From positions 1-64,000 of the forward strand of contig NZ_JQGJ02000001.1 in assembly GCF_000802155.2 (NCBI RefSeq): 64,000 nt of DNA. The letters run 5' to 3'. The notes beneath the pieces are model-generated. The model was given only the letters and a program-made list of their open reading frames with translations. It ran no database searches and was not told the origin of the DNA. The DNA comes from Pseudomonas frederiksbergensis (lineage in GTDB: Bacteria; Pseudomonadota; Gammaproteobacteria; Pseudomonadales; Pseudomonadaceae). The position numbers and the translations under genes were made by a program. Below, in pieces: positions 1-11,403 of this stretch; the stretch's first letter is position 1; every line of letters begins with the position of its first letter.

Positions 1-11
1 CATGGGCATAT

Positions 12-15
<4 letters not shown>
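1..15 (-). CDS. start of the gene following clpV (partial, runs off the window)
   Basis: An ATG at 15-13 overlaps the clpV stop codon (TGA at 14-12) in the classical ATGA arrangement and stays open to the edge (Met-Asn-Met-Pro-Met). Such overlaps usually mean translational coupling, so a further gene of the same operon probably starts here. Only five codons are visible, so the product cannot be named; other T6SS genes such as vgrG or tssA-like genes often neighbour clpV. Confidence 0.35.
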
Positions 16-2301
<2,286 letters not shown>

Positions 2302-2303
<2 letters not shown>

Positions 2304-3426
2304 GCCGACCATTACCAGCCGCGCCAGCAGCGAACTGGGCAAAGGCCAGAATCCGATGGGGCAGACTGACGACCGGATCAATTCCGAGCGTTACGACCTG
2401 GGCCTGGACATGGCCTGGGAGCTGGACCTGTTCGGACGCATCCAGCGCAACCTGGAAGCGACCGATGCCGACCAGCAGGCCGCCGAGGCCGATCTCTACC
2501 AACTGCAGGTGACGATGATCGCCGAGCTGGTGGACGCCTATGGCCAACTGCGCGGCGCACAGCTGCGGGAGAAAATTGCGCTGGCGAACCTCGACAACCA
2601 GCAGGCGTCCCGCAAGATCACCGAAAGCCTGCGCGACGCCGGCGTAGGCGATCAGCTTGACGTGGTGCGTGCCGATGCCCGCCTGGCCGCGGTGGAGGCC
2701 AGCGTGCCGCAATTGCAGGCCGAACAGGCCCGCCAACGCAACCGCATCGCAACGTTGCTGGGCGAACGGCCGGACAAGCTGACCGTAGACTTGAGTCCTA
2801 AACAGTTGCCAGCCATTGCCAAGGCCCTGCCAATAGGCGATCCAGGGCAACTGCTGCAACGCCGTCCCGACATCCTCAGCGCCGAGCGTCAACTGGCCGC
2901 TGCCACGGCGCGCATCGGCGTGGCCAAGGCCGACCTTTTCCCTCGGGTCAGTCTCAGCGGTTTCCTCGGCTTCACTGCCGGGCGCGGCTCGCAGATCGGC
3001 TCTTCGGCGGCCAACGCCTGGGCGCTGGGCCCGAGCATTACCTGGGCCGCTTTTGACTTGGGCAGCGTGCGGGCTCGCTTGCGTGGCGCGAACGCCGAAG
3101 CGGATGGCGCCCTGGCCAACTACGAGCAACAAGTGCTGCTGGCCTTGGAAGAATCGGAAAACGCCTTCAGCGACTACGGCAAGCGCCAGCAACGCCTGAT
3201 CTCGCTGATCCGCCAGAGCGAATCGAGCCGCGCGGCCGCCGACCTGGCCGAGATCCGCTACCGCGAAGGCACCGAGGATTTCCTTGTGCTGCTCGACGCC
3301 CAGCGTGAACGCCTGGCCGCCGAAGACAGCCAGGCCCAGGCCGAAGTCGACCTGTATCGCGGCATCGTCGCGATCTACAAGGCCCTGGGTGGCGGCTGGC
3401 AGCCGGAAACCGTCGCCAGCAACTGA
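2302..3426 (+). CDS. RND efflux outer-membrane factor (NodT/OprM family), 5'-truncated
   Basis: Outer-membrane channel subunit of tripartite drug or metal efflux pumps. The family signature WELDLFGR is at about residue 40 and the second half-repeat ('LLQRRPDI', then 'AERQLAAATARIGVAKA') is present, with a normal C-terminus. Family members are about 460-500 residues with a lipoprotein signal; this frame has 374 and no signal peptide or lipobox, so about the first 100 residues are lost. The frame is closed upstream by a stop at 2221. It lies head-to-head with the truncated clpV, so both 5' ends were lost at one junction. No membrane-fusion or RND inner-membrane gene is adjacent. It is probably a non-functional remnant. 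Confidence 0.85.
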
Positions 3427-3476
3427 CCCCCTTCCCAACCGAGCTCCTTTGGTTGGCCGCAACCAACCAATTGTTT

Positions 3477-3509
3477 GCCCCGCGTCTCATTCGGACGCGG
3501 GGCTTTTTT
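3477..3509 (+). terminator. Rho-independent terminator after the efflux gene
   Basis: Perfect 10-bp stem (3477-3486 with 3494-3503, GCCCCGCGTC / GACGCGGGGC), 7-nt loop and a run of six T. It terminates the plus-strand outer-membrane factor gene. Confidence 0.93.
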
Positions 3510-3622
3510 ATTTGTCGAGCGGGGTTCGTTGCGGGGTCGATCCATAATTCACAGGGTTTGACTCGGGCCGCCGCCTGACCGAAGCTTGCGACATTTCGCG
3601 CTACTGGTTATGGATTACCTGC

Positions 3623-4678
3623 ATGTCTTCGTCTCGCCGCTACCTGCTTCTCAGTCTCGCCGTTGTGTCGGCGATCGGCATCGTCGCGATGTGGTTGCGC
3701 AACGCCACACCGCAGGTTCCCGAGGCCATCAAGCGCGGTTACAGCGAAGCATTGGAGAACGCTCGCAACGGCCAGCCAGGCGCGGCGCGAATGCTTTACC
3801 AGCAACTGGCACGTCCGGACCTCTCTGCGAAGCGCCGCATATGGCTACACGCCGAACTTCCCAACTATCCCAGCCCCCAAGCCTTGAAACTGGCGCAGGC
3901 GGATCTGCACAGCGAATCGCCGGCCGTGCGTCGTGCCGCCATCAGCAGCATCGTCGGGCTGGTGCCGAACGCCCAGCGCAGCCTGCTGCTCGGCCCGCTC
4001 CTGGATGACAACGAGCCGGACGTCCGCTTCGCCGCCGTGAATGCACTGCTGGGTCTGTCGCCAGATGAACTGGGCCTGTATTTCGGCGCGATGCAGATTG
4101 CCGTCGATACTTGGAAGCAAGTGCTGAACGACGGCCCACCCACGCCCGAATCGCTCTATCAGCTCGCCCGCCTGCATGTGCATGACGCCGAGCTGAAAAA
4201 AGCCCAGCAGGCGCTGGAACAGACCCTGCAGCTGCAACCGGACAACCTGCCGGCACTGGTGATGCAGATCGATGTGCTGGACAAACAAGGCCAGGGAGAA
4301 GCCGCACGCCAATTGCTCGCCCGGCAGTTGCAAGCGCAGCCGGCATCGGCTTATCTGCAACATGCATTGGGCATGTGGCTGTTGCAGCACGGGCAAAGTG
4401 AATATGCGGTGCTAGGCTTGGCGAAAGCCGTGGAGCTGGAGCCTGATAATCGCCAATACCGCTACGACCTGGCGACCACGCTGCATGCTGAGCAGGAGGT
4501 GGAAGCGGCGCAGAAACAGCTGCAGGAAATTGTCCAGCGCTATCCCGCCGACCGCAACGCTCGGGTCCTGCTGATCAACTATTGGAAGGAAACCGGTCAG
4601 TTGCAACATGTCCAGGTATTGCTGGCTCAACTGGAACAACTGAACCCCGACGACCCGGCGATACAGCAAGGTTTATAG
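3623..4678 (+). CDS. membrane-anchored TPR protein
   Basis: 351-residue protein with one N-terminal hydrophobic segment (about residues 7-23), so probably an inner-membrane anchor with a periplasmic body or an uncleaved signal. Residues about 90-140 form short alpha-alpha repeats of HEAT type ('AVRRAAISSIVGL', 'DVRFAAVNALLGL'). Residues about 165-345 contain TPR units ('ALEQTLQLQPDNLPAL', 'GLAKAVELEPDNRQYRYDL'). No catalytic motif is seen. TPR and HEAT repeats are protein-docking scaffolds, and the partner cannot be deduced. It precedes the KaiC-like gene by 137 bp on the same strand, so cotranscription is possible but unproven. Confidence 0.75.
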   Translation: MSSSRRYLLLSLAVVSAIGIVAMWLRNATPQVPEAIKRGYSEALENARNGQPGAARMLYQQLARPDLSAKRRIWLHAELPNYPSPQALKLAQADLHSESPAVRRAAISSIVGLVPNAQRSLLLGPLLDDNEPDVRFAAVNALLGLSPDELGLYFGAMQIAVDTWKQVLNDGPPTPESLYQLARLHVHDAELKKAQQALEQTLQLQPDNLPALVMQIDVLDKQGQGEAARQLLARQLQAQPASAYLQHALGMWLLQHGQSEYAVLGLAKAVELEPDNRQYRYDLATTLHAEQEVEAAQKQLQEIVQRYPADRNARVLLINYWKETGQLQHVQVLLAQLEQLNPDDPAIQQGL

Positions 4679-4815
4679 ACCGATCTGTGAGGGCAAGAAG
4701 TTGTGCAGCAGTACGCGTTTTGTCAAAGGAAGCGGAACCGCCATCACTGCCAAAGGTCAAGTATTCAGGCAGTTCATTTCAGGCACGAACCCGCCAGCTG
4801 CCCACTTCCCTAGTC

Positions 4816-6333
4816 ATGAGAGGGCTATTTTTGACTACATCTAACGAGTTGATCAGCGCAAAAGCCGCCACCGGTATCGAAGGGCTGGACGACATCCTTT
4901 CCGGTGGTTTGTCCCGAGGCCATGTGTTCCTCCTGGAGGGAGAACCGGGCACTGGCAAAACCACGGTCGCGTTGCACTTCCTGCTAGCCGGTGCCGAGGC
5001 CGGCGAGCGCTCGTTGTACATCACGCTATCGGAGACCGAGCGTGAATTGCGCCAGGGCGCAGCGTCCCACGGGTGGACCATGGATGAAAACATCCACATC
5101 TTCGAGTTGACCCCGCCCGAGAGCCTGCTCAACGCCGAGCATCAGCAAAGCCTGCTGTATTCCTCGGACCTGGAGCTGGGCGAAGCGACCCGGCAGATCT
5201 TCGAAGTGGTCGAGCGATTCAAGCCGACCCGCGTCGTGCTGGACAGTCTTTCCGAGATCCGCCTCCTGGCGCAAAGCTCCCTGCGCTATCGCCGGCAGAT
5301 CCTGGCGATCAAGCACTATTTCGTACGCTACGACGCCACGGTCCTGCTCCTGGATGACTTGACCACCGAATCCCTGGACAAGACGGTGCACAGCGTGGCC
5401 CACGGCGTGGTCCGCCTCGAAGAATTGACTCCGTCTTACGGTGCCGAGCGGCGACGGTTGCGCGTGGTCAAGTACCGCGGGCAGAAGTACCGTGGTGGCT
5501 ACCACGATTTCACGATCATGGGCGACGGCGTGCATGTCTTCCCTCGCCTGGTGGCCGCCGAGCACCGTGGACAGTACGTGCGCCAGCAATTGTCCAGCGG
5601 CATCCAGGAAATGGACGCCCTGCTCGGCGGCGGTATCGAGACCGGCTCCAGCACGCTGATCCTTGGTCCGGCCGGTACCGGCAAATCGTTGATCTCCCTT
5701 ATCTTCGCGGCAGCAGCTGTACAGCGCGGCGAAAAAGCCGCCCTGTTCATTTTCGATGAAGAGCTGGGTTTGCTGTTCGAGCGCATGAAGCACATCGGCA
5801 TCGATCTGCTGGAGCTGCAGAAGACCGGCAACCTGCTGATCGAACAGGTCGATGCCGCCGAGCTGTCCCCCGGCGAGTTCTCCCACCGGGTACGCCGTTG
5901 CGTCAACGAAGGCGACATCAAGACGGTGGTGATCGACAGCATCAACGGCTACCAGGCCGCGATGCCTGAGGAAAACGCCCTGGTCTTGCACATGCATGAG
6001 CTTTTGCTCTACCTCAACCGCAAAGGCGCAGCGACGTTCATGACTGTCGCGCAACACGGCCTCGTGGGTGATATGCAGGCGCCGGTGGACATCACCTACC
6101 TGGCCGATACCGTTATCCTGCTGCGTTATTTCGAGGCGCTGGGGAAGGTTCGCCGCGCGATTTCCATTATCAAGAAGCGCACCGGCAGCCATGAATCCAC
6201 CATCCGCGAATACCGTATCAACAAGCGGGGCATGACCATCGGCGAGCCCCTGGAAGCGTTCCAAGGCGTATTGCGCGGAGTGCCAACGTATATGGGAGCG
6301 GGTCACCCGTTGCTTGAGGATGAAGCCCAGTGA
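4816..6333 (+). CDS. KaiC-like double-domain RecA-superfamily ATPase
   Basis: 505-residue protein with two RecA/KaiC domains. The first Walker A is GEPGTGKT (about residues 42-49), followed by 'YITLSETE'. The second Walker A is GPAGTGKS (about 283-290), followed by 'FIFDEE'. The C-terminal segment 'VDITYLADTVILLRYFEALG' aligns by eye with the KaiC autophosphorylation strand. There the cyanobacterial Ser431/Thr432 pair appears as Thr-Tyr, so standard KaiC phosphorylation cannot be assumed. No kaiA or kaiB is near, so a clock role is unlikely. The stop overlaps the start of the hybrid kinase (GTGA), which implies a stoichiometric signalling pair. The start is the ATG at 4816; TTG at 4831 is possible, and neither has a strong ribosome-binding site. 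Confidence 0.88.
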   Translation: MRGLFLTTSNELISAKAATGIEGLDDILSGGLSRGHVFLLEGEPGTGKTTVALHFLLAGAEAGERSLYITLSETERELRQGAASHGWTMDENIHIFELTPPESLLNAEHQQSLLYSSDLELGEATRQIFEVVERFKPTRVVLDSLSEIRLLAQSSLRYRRQILAIKHYFVRYDATVLLLDDLTTESLDKTVHSVAHGVVRLEELTPSYGAERRRLRVVKYRGQKYRGGYHDFTIMGDGVHVFPRLVAAEHRGQYVRQQLSSGIQEMDALLGGGIETGSSTLILGPAGTGKSLISLIFAAAAVQRGEKAALFIFDEELGLLFERMKHIGIDLLELQKTGNLLIEQVDAAELSPGEFSHRVRRCVNEGDIKTVVIDSINGYQAAMPEENALVLHMHELLLYLNRKGAATFMTVAQHGLVGDMQAPVDITYLADTVILLRYFEALGKVRRAISIIKKRTGSHESTIREYRINKRGMTIGEPLEAFQGVLRGVPTYMGAGHPLLEDEAQ

Positions 6334-8000
6334 CGTCGGCCGAGCCACTGTCCGAGCGGGCGCTAATTCTCGCGCCGCTGGGACGGGACAGCCAGATTGC
6401 CCTGATGATTCTCAACGAAGCCGGCTTCCATGGCCTCGTATGCAGTCATCTGGGCCATTTGTGCGAAGAGTTGGAGCACGGGGCGGGCATGCTGGTGATT
6501 TCCTCGGAAGCCCTGGTAGGTCCGGAGCTGGAGAACCTGCTCCAGCACATAGAACAGCAGCCGGCTTGGTCCGACCTGCCCATTGTCCTGCTGACGCATC
6601 ACGGAGGACCGGAGCAGAATCCAGTCGCGCGCATTGGCGCGCAACTGGGCAACGTGACCTTCCTTGAGCGGCCGTTCCATCCGGTCACGCTCGTCAGCCT
6701 GGTGACCACTGCATTGCGCGGACGCCGAAGGCAATACGAAGCCCGGGACCGCCTGATCGACCTCAGCAACAGCGAGCTGCGCCTGCAAAACACCCTCGAA
6801 ACCCTTGAACAGCAGGTCGAGGAGCGTACCGCCCAGTTGCGCCACAATGAGGAGGCCCTGCGCCAATCGCAGAAAATGGAAGCGGTTGGACAGCTCACCG
6901 GTGGCATCGCCCATGATTTCAACAACATGCTCACCGGCATCATCGGCAGTCTTGAACTGCTACGTCGACGCCTGGCGCGGGGCCGCACCGAAGACCTCGA
7001 TAGCCTGATCGACCTGGGCGTGACCTCGGCCAATCGCGCCGCGGGCCTGACCCACAGGCTCCTGGCGTTCTCCCGTCGCCAGTCCCTGGACTCCAAGGCC
7101 GTGCAGATGAACACCTTGGTGCTGTCGATGGGCGAATTGCTGCAACGTAGCCTCAACGAAAGCATCGCCCTGGAAATGCGCCTGGACGAACAGCTCTGGA
7201 TCGCCGAAGCCGACCCCAACCAACTGGAAAGCGCCCTGCTCAACCTGGTCCTCAATGCCCGCGATGCCATGCCCGACGGCGGGAAGCTGGTGGTAAAGAC
7301 TTTCAACAAGTACCTGGATACCGGTTTTACCGATGCCTACACGAATCTCGAACCCGGCGACTATGTGGTATTGAGCGTACAGGACACAGGGTACGGCATG
7401 CCGGAAGCGGTGATGAGTCGCGCATTCGATCCCTTCTTCACCACCAAGCCCATCGGCCAGGGCACCGGCCTGGGGCTTTCGATGATCTACGGATTCAGCA
7501 AGCAGTCACGCGGACACGTGACCATCGACAGCGAGGTCGGCAAAGGCACCACCGTGAACCTTTACCTGCCGCGCTTCATTGGCGAAGAAATACACGAACC
7601 CCAGGTCGTCGTTCCACAAGCGCCTTATGCGCAAGATGGCGAAACCGTGCTCATCGTCGAAGATGATCCGGCGGTGCGTGTCCTGGTCAGCGCGGTGCTG
7701 GGCGAACTGGGCTACGCCTTCGTCGAAGCCGGCGACGCCAATGGCGCGATGCCGATCCTGCAATCAAGCCAACGTATCGACCTGTTGATCAGCGACGTAG
7801 GGCTACCTGGCATGAACGGCCGACAGCTGGCTGAAATCGGCCGGCAAATCCGGCCCGACCTCAAGGTGCTCTTCATCACTGGTTACGCTGAACACGCGGC
7901 AGTGCGCGGTGGTTTCCTCGACCCGGGCATGCAGATGATTACCAAGCCGTTTACATTTGATTTGTTGACGGCGAAGGTGCGGGAGATGATCAAGGTCTGA
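6330..8000 (+). CDS. hybrid sensor histidine kinase with C-terminal receiver
   Basis: 556 residues. The N-terminal part (about 1-130) is receiver-like; then come a short coiled coil (about 145-180), a HisKA domain with the phospho-acceptor in GGIAHDFNN (about residue 195), a HATPase domain (N-box 'NLVLNARDAMPDGG', G-boxes 'DTGYGM' and 'GQGTGLGLSM'), and a C-terminal receiver (about 430-550, acidic pocket 'VEDD', Asp in 'ISDVGLPGMNG', Lys in 'ITKPF'). No transmembrane segment is seen, so it is cytoplasmic. It starts with GTG overlapping the stop of the KaiC-like gene (GTGA). I infer that it reads the state of, or is regulated by, the KaiC-like ATPase. Confidence 0.9.
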   Translation: MTSAEPLSERALILAPLGRDSQIALMILNEAGFHGLVCSHLGHLCEELEHGAGMLVISSEALVGPELENLLQHIEQQPAWSDLPIVLLTHHGGPEQNPVARIGAQLGNVTFLERPFHPVTLVSLVTTALRGRRRQYEARDRLIDLSNSELRLQNTLETLEQQVEERTAQLRHNEEALRQSQKMEAVGQLTGGIAHDFNNMLTGIIGSLELLRRRLARGRTEDLDSLIDLGVTSANRAAGLTHRLLAFSRRQSLDSKAVQMNTLVLSMGELLQRSLNESIALEMRLDEQLWIAEADPNQLESALLNLVLNARDAMPDGGKLVVKTFNKYLDTGFTDAYTNLEPGDYVVLSVQDTGYGMPEAVMSRAFDPFFTTKPIGQGTGLGLSMIYGFSKQSRGHVTIDSEVGKGTTVNLYLPRFIGEEIHEPQVVVPQAPYAQDGETVLIVEDDPAVRVLVSAVLGELGYAFVEAGDANGAMPILQSSQRIDLLISDVGLPGMNGRQLAEIGRQIRPDLKVLFITGYAEHAAVRGGFLDPGMQMITKPFTFDLLTAKVREMIKV

Positions 8001-8015
8001 GGCGTGGCACTGCTT

Positions 8016-8081
<66 letters not shown>

Positions 8082-8340
8082 CCCCGTTAACCACGATGGC
8101 TGAACGCAGGCCTTGCGCAGTGGGCACCTCGGCATGGATGCCGAGGTAGCCGCGCTGGGCCATGGATGGCCCTTCGCGGCGGCCCACGGAGCAAGGCCGG
8201 AGTGAGGGCACACCGAGCCTCGGCGAGGTGCCGAATGGTGGGGCAAAGCCTTTTTGGTTACTTTTTTGGCGTCTGAAAAAAGTGACCCGCTGTAAGAGCG
8301 GAACCATAAGCAGCCGTTACCGCAGAAACGGATATGTACT
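8082..8340. repeat. intergenic repeat-like element next to the hexanucleotide array
   Basis: No credible gene lies between the convergent kinase (ends 8000) and response regulator (ends 8363). The segment with 'GGTTACTTTTTTGGCG' (about 8257-8272), then 'AAAAAAGTGACCCGCTGTAA' and 'ACGGATATGTACTCA', resembles from memory a family of dispersed intergenic repeats found in fluorescens-group genomes. I could not verify copies, because there is no second copy in this window. Confidence 0.45.
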
Positions 8341-8362
8341 CAACCAGCCATTACAGCAGAGA

Positions 8363-8740
8363 CTACGACAACATCCCCTGCATAATCCCCTGCAACACAT
8401 CCAAATCAAACGGCTTATCCAGAATCGGCGCCTTGCGAGTAATGGGACTATCCGTCTCACGCACTTCCTGGGCATAACCACTGATGAAAATAACCTTCAG
8501 ATCCGGACGCAACCTCACCGCCGGCTCGGCGATCTGCACACCGGAGATGCCACCCGGCAGGCGGAAGTCGGTAATCATCATGTCCAGATGAGGTTTGCTC
8601 GCCAGGATCTCGAACGCCTGCTCACCGTTTTCGGCCTGCAAGACCCGATACCCCTCGCCTGACAGATAAGCCGACAGCACCATCAGGATCGAAGGATCAT
8701 CCTCGACGATCAATACAACGTCTTGCGCATCTTCACTCAT
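8363..8740 (-). CDS. single-domain response regulator
   Basis: 125-residue stand-alone receiver: acidic pair in 'LIVEDDPSIL', phospho-acceptor Asp in 'MMITDFRLPGG', Thr/Ser switch in 'FISGYA', conserved Lys in 'LDKPFDL'. There is no output domain, so it works as a phosphate relay or by protein contact. The ATG at 8740 overlaps the end of the upstream kinase gene by 8 bp, which supports translational coupling and a cognate pair. An in-frame ATG at 8761 would add seven residues but lies deeper inside the upstream gene. Confidence 0.9.
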   Translation of the reverse strand: MSEDAQDVVLIVEDDPSILMVLSAYLSGEGYRVLQAENGEQAFEILASKPHLDMMITDFRLPGGISGVQIAEPAVRLRPDLKVIFISGYAQEVRETDSPITRKAPILDKPFDLDVLQGIMQGMLS

Positions 8741-9998
8741 GAGAAGCCTTTGTTGGATCAATAGCTGCTGATACGACCTTGGGGTCGCTCAGAGGTTGCG
8801 TCCGTTCGCCAGTTTTCTGAAAAGGCAGACAAACGCGGAACAACGCCCCTTCGTTGAGGCGACTATTGACCGTGATGATACCGCCATGGGCAGTGACGAT
8901 CTGCTCGGAGATGAACAATCCCAGACCCAGGCCGGCGGCGGCGGCCTTGGACGACACCCGTTCAAATTGCTGGAAGATGCGCTTCTGGTTCTCTTCGCTG
9001 ATACCGATACCGTGGTCCTGGACTTCGACACAGGCATGCTCGGGCGTCTGGTAGACCCGCACCTCGATCGGACTCTTGCTGCCATAGCGCAACGCATTGG
9101 TCAGCAGGTTGGAAACCACCTGTTCGATGCGAAACTCATCCCAGTGCCCTTCCACCAAAGGCTCGGCGATGCACGTCACGGTGCATTCGGCGGCGGCGAT
9201 TTGCGGCTGGAAGTTGTGCAGCAGATTTTGCACCAGTGCCGTCAGATTGAAACGGGTCGGACGGATCGACAACTTGCCGGTGCGGATCCGCGACACATCG
9301 AGCATGTCCTCGATCAAGCGGATCAGGCTTTTGATCTGGCGCTCGTCGCGCTCGACCATCGCCTTCACCTTGTCCAGGGTGAACGCCGCGGCGTTATCCC
9401 GTGCCAGGTGCATCTTGCGCAACTGCGTTTCCAGGATCAGGCCGTTGAGCGGCGTGCGGACCTCGTGGGCGACGATCGACATGAAGTCATCGCGCATGCG
9501 CACGGCCTGCTCCAGCTCCCCGCGAGTGGCTTGCAACTGCTGGAGCAACTGCTCCTGCTCCCGACGGCTCTGCTCAAGGGCATTGACTTGCTCCTTCATC
9601 GCCTTGCGCTGGCGATAAAGTTCGACGAACACATTGACCTTGCTTTTGACCGCATGGGTGTCCAACGGCTTGTGCAGGAAATCCACCGCGCCGTTTTCGT
9701 AGCCGGTGAAGGCGTAGTTGCGTTCGCGGCCGGCGGCGCTGACAAAAATGATCGGGATGCTGCGCGTCTTTTCCGTGCTGCGCATCAACTCGGCCAGTTC
9801 AAAACCGTTCATCCCTGGCATCTGCACATCGATGATCGCCAGGGCAAAGTCATGTTGCAGAAGCAGCGACAGCGCTTCGTCCGCCGACAAGGCCTTGAAC
9901 ACCTCGCGGTCGTCGCGCTGGATCAGCGCTTCCAGGGCCAATAGATTCTCAGGCAGATCGTCGACGATCAGCAGTTTGGCTTGAATATCTCTTGGCAT
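8733..9998 (-). CDS. receiver-histidine kinase (REC-HisKA-HATPase)
   Basis: 421 residues, soluble. The N-terminal receiver (about 8-125) has Asp in 'IIDVQMPGMNGFEL' and Lys in 'FLHKPLD'. A short coiled coil (about 140-165) leads to HisKA with 'SIVAHEVRTPLN' (His at about 180), then HATPase with 'NLLTNALRYG', 'DHGIGI' and 'AGLGLGLF'. A receiver in front of the kinase means activity is gated by phosphate from another kinase, plausibly the large hybrid kinase encoded upstream in the same train. It overlaps the downstream single-domain regulator; the upstream cheB-like gene ends 5 bp before its start. Confidence 0.9.
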   Translation of the reverse strand: MPRDIQAKLLIVDDLPENLLALEALIQRDDREVFKALSADEALSLLLQHDFALAIIDVQMPGMNGFELAELMRSTEKTRSIPIIFVSAAGRERNYAFTGYENGAVDFLHKPLDTHAVKSKVNVFVELYRQRKAMKEQVNALEQSRREQEQLLQQLQATRGELEQAVRMRDDFMSIVAHEVRTPLNGLILETQLRKMHLARDNAAAFTLDKVKAMVERDERQIKSLIRLIEDMLDVSRIRTGKLSIRPTRFNLTALVQNLLHNFQPQIAAAECTVTCIAEPLVEGHWDEFRIEQVVSNLLTNALRYGSKSPIEVRVYQTPEHACVEVQDHGIGISEENQKRIFQQFERVSSKAAAAGLGLGLFISEQIVTAHGGIITVNSRLNEGALFRVCLPFQKTGERTQPLSDPKVVSAAIDPTKASHE

Positions 9999-10003
9999 TT
10001 AGT

Positions 10004-10591
10004 TCATTCCAGCCCGGCCAGCAATTGGCCGATGCCCTGCAAAGTTAGGATATGGTCGGGCTCGTGCAAGCCAAGCGCCGCTTCAGGCATGGTGGCAACC
10101 TGTGCCTCTGTCGGGTCCTGGACGACCGTGATGCCGCCCAGCGCCTTGACCCTGGCCAAGCCCTTGGCCCCGTCGCTATTGGCACCCGTCAGCACCACCG
10201 CCAGCAAACGCGGGCCATAGACATCGGCGGCCGATTCGAACAGCACGTCAATCGACGGCCGAGAATGGTGAACCGGCTCTTCGAGGCTCAGCGACAGGCT
10301 ACGGTCAGCCTCGACCGAGAGGTGATAACCAGGCGTCGCAACATACAAGGTGCCCGGACAGATGTCTTGCTTGTCGCGCGCTTCTTCAACGGGTATCGCG
10401 AGACGGTGGCGCAACACCTGAGCCAACTGGCTGTTGCGCTCGTCGGGCAAATGCAACACCACCAGGACAGGCAGGCGAAAACCTTTGCGCAACGGCGTGA
10501 AAATCTTGAGCAATGCTTCGACGCCACCGGCGGACGCACCGACGACGACTGCCTCGATCAACTGGCTGGATCTGTCCGTCATTGGATTCAT
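10004..10591 (-). CDS. CheB-type protein-glutamate methylesterase without receiver
   Basis: 195 residues covering only the CheB catalytic domain. The Ser-His-Asp triad is visible as 'VVGASAGG' (Ser at about 20), 'VVLHLPDE' (His at about 48) and 'VVLTGANSDGA' (Asp at about 140). Classical chemotaxis CheB has an N-terminal receiver that is absent here, so control must come from partners. It overlaps the upstream cheR-like gene by 4 bp (ATGA). No chemoreceptor or cheA/cheW lies in this cluster, so the methylated substrate may be a non-chemotaxis signalling protein. That is inference. Confidence 0.9.
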   Translation of the reverse strand: MNPMTDRSSQLIEAVVVGASAGGVEALLKIFTPLRKGFRLPVLVVLHLPDERNSQLAQVLRHRLAIPVEEARDKQDICPGTLYVATPGYHLSVEADRSLSLSLEEPVHHSRPSIDVLFESAADVYGPRLLAVVLTGANSDGAKGLARVKALGGITVVQDPTEAQVATMPEAALGLHEPDHILTLQGIGQLLAGLE

Positions 10592-11403
10592 AACTTGCGA
10601 TAGATCCGTTCCTGTTTGACCAAGGGTTCGAACTGCGCACTAAAGGCTGAAAAATCCAGCGTCTCCTTGCTACCCAGCACCAGGAACCCGCGGTGGCAGA
10701 GGGACTCATGAAACAACCCGAAAGCGCGATCTTGCAGCTTTTTATTGAAATATATCAATACGTTACGACAGGAAATTAATTGAGTTTCTGAAAACACGCT
10801 GTCGGTTGCAAGGCTATGGTCGGCGAAGGTCACGTTCTTGCACAGCGTCTTGTCGAACATGGCGTAATCGTAGGCGGCCGTATAGTAGTCGGCAAACGAA
10901 CGCTTACCTCCGGCAAGCTGGTAATTCTGGGTGTAGGCCCGGACGTTTTCCAGGGAAAAGATGCCCTGCTTGGCTTTTTCCAGGGACCGCGGATTGATGT
11001 CCGTGGCGTAGATGAACGTGCGATCCAGCAGTCCTTCTTCCCGCAGCAGGATCGCCATGGAGTAGACCTCTTCCCCGGTGCTGCAACCGGCGATCCAGAT
11101 CTTGATCGACGGGTAGGTCTTGAGCAGCGGCACCACTTCCTCGCGAATGGCCAGGAAGTGCGCAGGGTCGCGAAACATCTCGCTGACCGGGATCGTCAGC
11201 AACTGCAACAACTGCATGAACGCGCCTGGGTCATGCAACACCCGTTCTTGCAGGGCCGATATGGTCTTGCACTCGAACTGGCTCAGCGCATGCAGCACCC
11301 GGCGCTTGATGGAAGCGCCGGAGTAATCGCGGAAGTCGTAGCTGTACTTCAGGTAGATCGCTTCGATCAACAAACGAAGTTCAATGTCTGTGTTTCGTTC
11401 CAC
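10588..11403 (-). CDS. CheR-type protein-glutamate O-methyltransferase
   Basis: 271 residues from a GTG at 11403. The N-terminal all-alpha CheR domain is at about 8-65 ('FRDYSGASIKRRV'). The SAM-binding Rossmann domain follows, with 'KIWIAGCSTGEEVYSMAI' (motif I), 'YATDINPRSLEKA' and 'LISCRNVLIYF'. It transfers methyl from S-adenosylmethionine to glutamates, and CheB-type enzymes reverse this. The GTG overlaps the stop TAG of the large hybrid kinase by one base. An ATG at 11430 would add nine residues but lies inside the preceding gene. The coupling to a kinase rather than a receptor suggests it methylates, or is scaffolded by, that kinase. Confidence 0.9.
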   Translation of the reverse strand: MERNTDIELRLLIEAIYLKYSYDFRDYSGASIKRRVLHALSQFECKTISALQERVLHDPGAFMQLLQLLTIPVSEMFRDPAHFLAIREEVVPLLKTYPSIKIWIAGCSTGEEVYSMAILLREEGLLDRTFIYATDINPRSLEKAKQGIFSLENVRAYTQNYQLAGGKRSFADYYTAAYDYAMFDKTLCKNVTFADHSLATDSVFSETQLISCRNVLIYFNKKLQDRAFGLFHESLCHRGFLVLGSKETLDFSAFSAQFEPLVKQERIYRKL

